Shown here piece by piece: positions 58,735 to 64,000 of a stretch of DNA of 64,000 nucleotides (position 1 is the first letter of the stretch; each line of letters starts with the position of its first letter). The DNA is taken from assembly GCF_002902845.1 (NCBI RefSeq), contig NZ_PPTF01000016.1:1-64000 (forward strand). Direction: 5' to 3'. Made by a program: the position numbers and the translations under genes. The notes under the pieces are model-generated. The model was not told the origin of the DNA, ran no database searches, and saw only the letters and a program-made list of their open reading frames with translations. Origin of the DNA: Chromobacterium sinusclupearum (lineage in GTDB: Bacteria; Pseudomonadota; Gammaproteobacteria; Burkholderiales; Chromobacteriaceae).

Positions 58735-60942
58735 ATGGCCCTGTTCCGTGCCACCCCTTTGATGCTGAGCCTGGCCGCCGCCTGGCCGGCTTTCGCGGAA
58801 GAGCTTCCGCAATCGCTGGAAACCGTCCAGGTGACGGCCCACCGCACTGAGAAGCCGCTGGCGGAAACCGCGCCCAACGCCAGCGTGATTTCGCGCCACA
58901 AGCTGGACGACAGGCTGATCCGCGACATCTCCGACGCCGCCAAGTACGAGCCGGGCGTGGAAGTCGCCTCCGACCCCAACCGCCGCGGCAACGCCGGCTG
59001 GACCATACGCGGCATCGACGGCAACCGCATCCTGATGTTGATCGACGGCGAACGCCTGCCGGAAGCCTATGCCGGCGGCGGCAACGGCAACGGCGCGATC
59101 TCCGGCCGCGACTTCGTCGAACTGGAAACGCTGCGCGCCATCGACATCGTCAAGGGCCCCACTTCCAGCCTCTATGGCTCGGATGCCATCGGCGGCGTCA
59201 TCGGCTACCGCACCAAGGCGGTGGACGACTTTGTGCCGGAGGAAACCGGCGTCGGCGGCAGCGTCAAAACGTTCGGCTCGACGGCCGACAACAGCTGGGG
59301 CGGCAGCGCTGCCGTGGGCGTCAAAGGCGAGCGCGCCGACGCCATGCTGATCTACACCCACCGCAACGGCCACGAAATCGACAATCAAGGCGGCAACGAC
59401 AGCAGCAGCACCGCCCGCACCGCGCCCAATCCGCAGAGCTGGCATAGCGACAACGTGCTGGCCAAGCTCGGTTACAAGCTGGCCCCGCAGCAAAGGCTGG
59501 AGCTGACGCTGGAGCATTTCCGCCGCGATACCGATACCAATCTGCTGAACACGCTGTACCCAGCCTCCATCGACCGCCGCTCCGGCCGCCTCAAGCCGGC
59601 GCTGCAAGCGCAAACCGCCGCCGACCGCATCCAGCGCGACCGCGTGTCGCTGGGTTGGGAAGGCAAGTCGCTGGGGCCGTTCGAGCGTCTGTCGGCCAAG
59701 GTATACCAACAGAAACTCGACAACGCCGACGACAGCCTGGAGCAATACGGCAACGGCAGCCGCATCGCCTCCAACTACGGCTTTGACCAGAAGATCCTGG
59801 GCCTGAGCATGGAAGCGGAACAACGCTTCGCCGCGCTGTCGGCCGAGCATCAGCTGCTGTGGGGCGCCGACCTGTCGCGCACCGACACCAGCCGGCCGCG
59901 GATGAAGACGCAATACCTGGCCAATGGCTCGAGCAACAATGTCATCGCCGGCGAAACCTTCCCCAGCAAGACCTTCCCGGACAGCACGTCCGACCGCATC
60001 GGCCTGTTCATTCAGGACGAAATGAAATTCGGCAACGGCATCGCCCTGTCGCCATCGTTGCGCTGGGACCACTACAAGATGACAACGCAGCCGGACCAGG
60101 CCTATGCCAATAGCGGCGGCCAGCCGGTGCCGTCGTTCCAGGACGGCGCCTTCTCGCCCAAGCTGGGCCTGAGCATCCCGTTCGCCGAGCATTACACCGG
60201 CTTCGCCCAGCTGTCGTCCGGCTTCCGCGCGCCGCCGTTCGACGACGCCAATATGGCCTTCGTCAATCGTACTTATGGCTATCAGGTGATTGCCAATCCC
60301 AACCTCAAATCCGAAACCAGCCGCGGCATCGAACTCGGCCTGAAAGGCAAATGGGACAGCTTCGACTTCGGTCTGACCGCCTATGCCAACCGCTACCGCG
60401 ACTTCATCGAACAGCAAAGCCTGGGCATGCAGGGCGGCCTGCTGACCTTCCAGTATCAGAACATCGGCCGCGTCGACATCAAGGGCGCCGAGGCCCGCGC
60501 CGGCTGGCGCTTCGCCCCAGGCTGGCAGACCAATGCCGCCATCGCCTACGCCCATGGCGAGAACCTGGACGACAACACGCCGCTGGCCTCTGTTTCTCCG
60601 CTATCCGCCGTACTGGGCCTGCGCTACGACCAGGCGAGCTTCGGCGGCGAGGCGCTGCTGCGCGCCGCCGTGCGCAATAGCCGCGTACCGGCCGTGTCTT
60701 CGCTGCAGAACCCGTCCGCCCAGAACCAGGCTTTCGAGGCCCCGGGCTATGCCACGCTGGACCTGACCGCCTACTGGAAGCCCGCCAAGCAGACCGTGGT
60801 GCGCGCCGGCGTGTTCAATGTCTTCGACCGCAAGTACTGGAAAGCCGCCGACGTGCGCGGCCTGGCCGCAGGCGACGCCACGCTGGACCGCTACACCCAG
60901 CCGGGCCGCAATGTCGGCGCCAGCGTCGAGTACCAGTTCTGA
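58735..60942 (+). CDS. hmuR: TonB-dependent haem/haemoglobin outer-membrane receptor
   Basis: A 735-aa receptor with a signal peptide (cleaved near AFAEEL), TonB box ETVQVTAHR (~30), plug domain (~45-160, TIRGIDGNRILMLIDGERLP) and a 22-strand barrel to a C-terminal phenylalanine (EYQF). The haem motifs FRAP (~residue 497) and NPNL (~527) are both present, but the segment between them (PPFDDANMAFVNRTYGYQVIA) has no His where the canonical haem-ligand His is expected, and has Tyr residues instead. It is repressed by Fur through the box upstream of hemP. Confidence 0.92.
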   Translation: MALFRATPLMLSLAAAWPAFAEELPQSLETVQVTAHRTEKPLAETAPNASVISRHKLDDRLIRDISDAAKYEPGVEVASDPNRRGNAGWTIRGIDGNRILMLIDGERLPEAYAGGGNGNGAISGRDFVELETLRAIDIVKGPTSSLYGSDAIGGVIGYRTKAVDDFVPEETGVGGSVKTFGSTADNSWGGSAAVGVKGERADAMLIYTHRNGHEIDNQGGNDSSSTARTAPNPQSWHSDNVLAKLGYKLAPQQRLELTLEHFRRDTDTNLLNTLYPASIDRRSGRLKPALQAQTAADRIQRDRVSLGWEGKSLGPFERLSAKVYQQKLDNADDSLEQYGNGSRIASNYGFDQKILGLSMEAEQRFAALSAEHQLLWGADLSRTDTSRPRMKTQYLANGSSNNVIAGETFPSKTFPDSTSDRIGLFIQDEMKFGNGIALSPSLRWDHYKMTTQPDQAYANSGGQPVPSFQDGAFSPKLGLSIPFAEHYTGFAQLSSGFRAPPFDDANMAFVNRTYGYQVIANPNLKSETSRGIELGLKGKWDSFDFGLTAYANRYRDFIEQQSLGMQGGLLTFQYQNIGRVDIKGAEARAGWRFAPGWQTNAAIAYAHGENLDDNTPLASVSPLSAVLGLRYDQASFGGEALLRAAVRNSRVPAVSSLQNPSAQNQAFEAPGYATLDLTAYWKPAKQTVVRAGVFNVFDRKYWKAADVRGLAAGDATLDRYTQPGRNVGASVEYQF

Positions 60943-60972
60943 CCCTTATCACACCATTCCAAGGAGAATTTC

Positions 60973-62007
60973 ATGAGCCAGCTATGGGAACGCTACCAGT
61001 CGCTCAAAGCCAGCCAACCGCGCCTGCGCGCGCGCGACGCCGCCATCGCCCTGCAGGTCAGCGAATGCGAACTGGTGGCCGCCGATCCGGCCGCCACGCC
61101 GCTCAAACCCGAATGGCCGCAGATCCTGGGCGAACTGCACGCCCTGGGCCGCGTGATGGCGCTGACGCGCAACCACGCCTGCGTCCACGAAACCAAGGGC
61201 GACTACGCCAATGTGTCGTTTGAAGGCAAGGTGGGCCTGGCGCTCAACCCGGTGATCGACCTGCGCATGTTCCTGTTCCACTGGCGCCACGGTTTCGCGG
61301 TAGTGAGCGAAACCCCGCGCGGCACCCAGCGCAGCCTGCAGTTCTTCGACCGCCACGGCGAAGCCGTGCACAAGGTCTATCTGACCGAAGACAGCGATGT
61401 CGCCGCCTTCGACGCGCTGATGGCGCGCCATGCCGCGCCGGCGGGGGCGCTGGCGCTGGAGCCCATCGCGCCGGCCGAGCCGGAGCAGGCCGACGAGGCC
61501 ATAGACCAGGCCGCCTTCCAGGCCGAGTGGCTGGCGTTGAGCGACGTGCACCACTTCCACGCCTTCCTGCGCCGCTGGCAGGTCTCGCGCCGCCAGGGCT
61601 TCCGCCTGGCGCCGCCGGGCCAGGCCTGGCGCGTGCGCGAAGACGCGGTGGAACAATTGCTGCGCCGCGCCGCCGCCACCGAAACGCCCATCATGGTGTT
61701 CGCCGGCAACCGCGGCATGATCCAGATCCATACCGGCGCCGTGCGCAATGTGCAGGTGGTGGGCGACTGGCTGAATGTGCTGGACCCGGACTTCAATCTG
61801 CATCTGCGCACCGACCTGATCGCCGAGGCCTGGATCATCCGCAAGCCGGGCGACACCGGCGTGGTGACTTCGCTGGAGCTGTTCGACGAGGCCGGCGAAT
61901 CGCTGGCCACCTTCTTCGGCGAACGCAAACCGGGCCGCGCCGAGCGCGCCGAATGGGTGAAGCTCTTGGGCGAACTGCCGACGCTGGAGCAAGCCGATGT
62001 CGCGTAA
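60973..62007 (+). CDS. hmuS: Hemin-degrading/transfer factor HmuS (HemS/ChuS family)
   Basis: A 344-aa cytoplasmic haem-binding protein with two repeated HemS_ChuX domains (1-~165 and ~175-344), each starting like LWERYQSLKASQPRLRARDA and containing RNHACVHETKGDY or GNRGMIQIHTGAVRN-type sequence (the repeats are clearly related). It accepts haem from HmuUV and releases or stores iron. It overlaps hmuT by 11 bp. Confidence 0.93.
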   Translation: MSQLWERYQSLKASQPRLRARDAAIALQVSECELVAADPAATPLKPEWPQILGELHALGRVMALTRNHACVHETKGDYANVSFEGKVGLALNPVIDLRMFLFHWRHGFAVVSETPRGTQRSLQFFDRHGEAVHKVYLTEDSDVAAFDALMARHAAPAGALALEPIAPAEPEQADEAIDQAAFQAEWLALSDVHHFHAFLRRWQVSRRQGFRLAPPGQAWRVREDAVEQLLRRAAATETPIMVFAGNRGMIQIHTGAVRNVQVVGDWLNVLDPDFNLHLRTDLIAEAWIIRKPGDTGVVTSLELFDEAGESLATFFGERKPGRAERAEWVKLLGELPTLEQADVA

Positions 62008-62788
62008 ATCCTGGTTTGCCGGCCTGCTGCTGGCGGCGTCCGCCCTGCCCGCGCTGGCGGCGGAGCGGCTGGTGGTGGTGACGCCGGACATCGCCGAAAT
62101 CGTCGTCGCGCTGGGCGCGGCCGGCCAGGTGGTGGGCCGCGACCGCAGCAGCAAGGAGCCGGAGCTGGCCCATGCCCAGGTGGTGGGCTTTTCGCGCGCG
62201 CTGAACGCCGAAACCATCGCCGGCCTGAAGCCGACCCTGGTGCTTGGCAGCGCCGCCGCGCAGCCACCGACGCTGTGGCCGCAGCTGAAACAGCTGAAGC
62301 TGCGCGCCGAGGAAGTCAGCCCGCGCGAGGACGGCCGTGACTTCGCCGAGGCCATCCGCAAGGTGGGCAAGCTGCTGGGCCGCGACGCCGCCGCCGACAA
62401 GCTGGCCGCCGACTGGCAGCGCGCGATGCAGCCGCGCACGGGCCGAGCCGTGCGCTATCTGGTCAGCTACGACGGCACGCTGGCGGCCGGCCGCGACACC
62501 GCCCCGGACACGCTGATCCGCGCCGCCGGCGGCGTCAACGCGGCAGCCGGCCTGTCCGGCTTCAAACCGCTGAACCGCGACGCCTGGCTGGCATTGAGGC
62601 CGGACGTGATCATTCTGGGCAGCCATACCGCGGCGGCCTACGGCGGCAAGGAGGCTTTCGCCAAGCGGCCGGAAATCGCCGCCACGCCGGCCGGCAAGCA
62701 GGGCCGCATCTATCAGCTGCCGCCGCAGCAAGGCATGCTGGTTGGCTTGGGCAGCCCGGCCGTGGTCGAACAAATGGTGAAAATGTGA
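61997..62788 (+). CDS. hmuT: Periplasmic haem-binding protein HmuT
   Basis: A 263-aa ABC substrate-binding protein with a signal peptide (MSRKSWFAGLLLAASALPAL, cleaved near ALAAE) and the class III binding-protein fold: RLVVVTPDIAEIVVALGAAG, LNAETIAGLKPTLVLGS, and PDVIILGSHTAAAYGG. It carries haem from HmuR to HmuU. It overlaps hmuS by 11 bp and hmuU by 4 bp. Confidence 0.93.
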   Translation: MSRKSWFAGLLLAASALPALAAERLVVVTPDIAEIVVALGAAGQVVGRDRSSKEPELAHAQVVGFSRALNAETIAGLKPTLVLGSAAAQPPTLWPQLKQLKLRAEEVSPREDGRDFAEAIRKVGKLLGRDAAADKLAADWQRAMQPRTGRAVRYLVSYDGTLAAGRDTAPDTLIRAAGGVNAAAGLSGFKPLNRDAWLALRPDVIILGSHTAAAYGGKEAFAKRPEIAATPAGKQGRIYQLPPQQGMLVGLGSPAVVEQMVKM

Positions 62789-63744
62789 ACGCGTCCCACC
62801 GTTGGCTGTGGGCCGGCCTGATCGCCGCCAGCCTGGGCCTGCCCTGGCTGGCCTTGTCTAGTTCCGCAGGCCACTTGGCCTGGCCGGATCTGGCCGATCC
62901 GCTAGTCACCCAGTTGCGCCTGCCCCGCATCGTGGCCGCGCTGGGCGTCGGCGCGGCCCTGGCCGCCAGCGGCGCGGCCCTGCAGGCGCTGTTCCGCAAT
63001 CCGCTGGCCGATCCCGGCTTGATCGGCACCTCAGGCGGCGCCGCTCTGGCGGTCATCGCCGTGCTGGCGCTGGGCCTGGCCGGCCTGTCGCTGCCTCTGG
63101 CGGCCTTCGGCGGCGGCCTGGCCGCCACCTGGCTGATCCTGCTGCTGGCGCGGCTGGCAAAGGGCGGATTGGCCGGGCTGCTGCTGATGGGGCTGGTGGT
63201 CGGCGCGTTTTGCGGCGCCGTGTCCAGCCTCATCCTGTTCCTGTCCGACGACCTGACGCTGCGCGCCGCCAGCAGCTGGCTGGCCGGCAATCTGGGCGCG
63301 GCGCAGCCGGACCGGCTGTGGCCTTGTCTGCTGATCGCCGGACTGGGCGTGGCCCTGCTGTGCGCCATAGGCCGCGATCTGGACTGCCTGCTGCTGGGCG
63401 AGGAAAGCGCCCGCTCTCTGGGCGTCAACACCGTGCGCACCCGTCGTCTGGCCGCGGCCGGCGCCGCGCTGGCGACAGGCGGCGCGGTGGCGCTGTCCGG
63501 CGTCATTGGCTTTGTCGGCATGATGATCCCCAACGCGCTGGCCCTACTGGTGGGCGGCTGCCGCCGCAAGCTGATCCTGCTGTCGGCCTGGGCCGGCGCG
63601 CTGTTTCTGCTGGCGGTGGACACGCTGGCGCGCAACATCGCCTGGCCACTGGACCTACCCGTCGGCCTGATGGCGGCCTTCGCCGGCCCGCCGTTCTTCA
63701 TCTGGCTGTTCCGCCGCCAACAAGGGAGTGCCAACCATGCCTGA
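62785..63744 (+). CDS. hmuU: Haem ABC transporter permease HmuU
   Basis: A 319-aa FecCD-family permease with about nine to ten transmembrane helices; conserved segments LRLPRIVAALGVGAALAASG, NPLADPGLIGTSGGAALAVI and SGVIGFVGMMIPNALALLVG (BtuC-like) are present. It forms the haem channel in the inner membrane. It overlaps hmuT by 4 bp and hmuV by 8 bp. Confidence 0.95.
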   Translation: MNASHRWLWAGLIAASLGLPWLALSSSAGHLAWPDLADPLVTQLRLPRIVAALGVGAALAASGAALQALFRNPLADPGLIGTSGGAALAVIAVLALGLAGLSLPLAAFGGGLAATWLILLLARLAKGGLAGLLLMGLVVGAFCGAVSSLILFLSDDLTLRAASSWLAGNLGAAQPDRLWPCLLIAGLGVALLCAIGRDLDCLLLGEESARSLGVNTVRTRRLAAAGAALATGGAVALSGVIGFVGMMIPNALALLVGGCRRKLILLSAWAGALFLLAVDTLARNIAWPLDLPVGLMAAFAGPPFFIWLFRRQQGSANHA

Positions 63745-64000
63745 AGCCCTAAGCCTGAAAGTGCGCGAGCTGGGCTACGCGGTCCCCGGCCGCGAACTGC
63801 TGCACGACATCCGGCTCGACTTGCCCGCCGGCCGCGTCTGCGCCCTGCTCGGCCCGAATGGCGCCGGCAAGACCACGCTGTTGCGCCTGCTGGCTGGACT
63901 GGCCGCGCCCACGCATGGCGCAGTGCGCTTGAACGGCCAATGCGTATCCCGGATGGACGCGTTGCAGCGCGCGCGCCGCATCGCCTGGGTCCCGCAGCAT
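63737..64000 (+). CDS. hmuV: Haem ABC transporter ATP-binding protein HmuV (3' truncated by window)
   Basis: The first 88 residues of an ABC ATPase: LGYAVPGRELLHDIRLDLPA and Walker A GPNGAGKTTLLRLLAGL (~38-54), then a Q-loop region ending IAWVPQH. The remainder lies outside the window. It is the energy unit for HmuU. Confidence 0.93.
   Translation, partial: MPEALSLKVRELGYAVPGRELLHDIRLDLPAGRVCALLGPNGAGKTTLLRLLAGLAAPTHGAVRLNGQCVSRMDALQRARRIAWVPQH

Noticed and set aside
58669..60555. 628-aa minus-strand ORF opposite hmuR
   Set aside because: The high-GC opposite strand stays open by chance; the composition is Gly/Ala/Val-rich and has no motif, while hmuR is a clear receptor.

Overview
The window reads as chromosomal DNA of a GC-rich betaproteobacterium. 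Gene content (formate dehydrogenase with FdhE, RstAB beside an Asr-like protein, a flagellin cluster with a glycosylation locus, a HemP-HmuRSTUV haem system) suggests Chromobacterium or a close Neisseriales relative. That is inference from recognised families; no database was searched.

Layout. 1-4131: end of a membrane formate dehydrogenase operon (alpha, beta, gamma) and fdhE, separated by a 188-bp MITE-like inverted-repeat element. 4195-8127: RstA/RstB two-component system, a near-consensus RstA box, a 296-aa lysine/alanine-rich acid-shock-like repeat protein, and a secreted trypsin-like protease. 8172-11747: RNase PH, a PP2C phosphatase and Ser/Thr kinase pair, and yicC.

11739-24961: a 13.1-kb integrative element in the 3' end of yicC, bounded by a 99-bp direct repeat with about 94% identity. 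It resembles a P4-type satellite: tyrosine integrase, AlpA-like regulator, a C4/CI-type antisense immunity RNA, a PriCT-Toprim-DUF927 replication protein, and a pair of inverted iteron-like repeats buried in two coding sequences. Unusually, its cargo is a phage tail tape-measure protein followed by a tail-assembly chaperone with a textbook -1 frameshift signal (slippery A AAA AAC, 6-nt spacer, 9-bp stem). No capsid, portal or terminase gene is visible. This is the strongest candidate for a new system: a satellite carrying its own tail-length module.

25070-28887: an AT-rich cobalamin-binding radical SAM gene, a 0.9-kb stretch without genes, an HU protein and a 3-hydroxyisobutyrate-dehydrogenase-family oxidoreductase. 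28955-35471, minus strand: FlhB-C-like protein, FliK-like protein, DUF2802 protein, FliT, FliS, FliD, FlaG and two flagellins, each flagellin with a sigma-28 promoter. 35650-57113, all minus strand: a probable flagellin or surface-glycan glycosylation locus. It holds two giant multidomain glycosyltransferases, two radical SAM proteins, a methyltransferase, a Nudix hydrolase, an SDR epimerase/reductase, a TPP enzyme, a NeuB-cupin fusion and RfbFGH. RfbFGH plus the TPP enzyme points to a CDP-linked, C-branched dideoxyhexose (yersiniose-type).

57506-64000: a 5'-methylthioinosine/methylthioadenosine phosphorylase and, divergently, the Fur-box-controlled hemP-hmuR-hmuS-hmuT-hmuU-hmuV haem operon; hmuV is cut by the window end.
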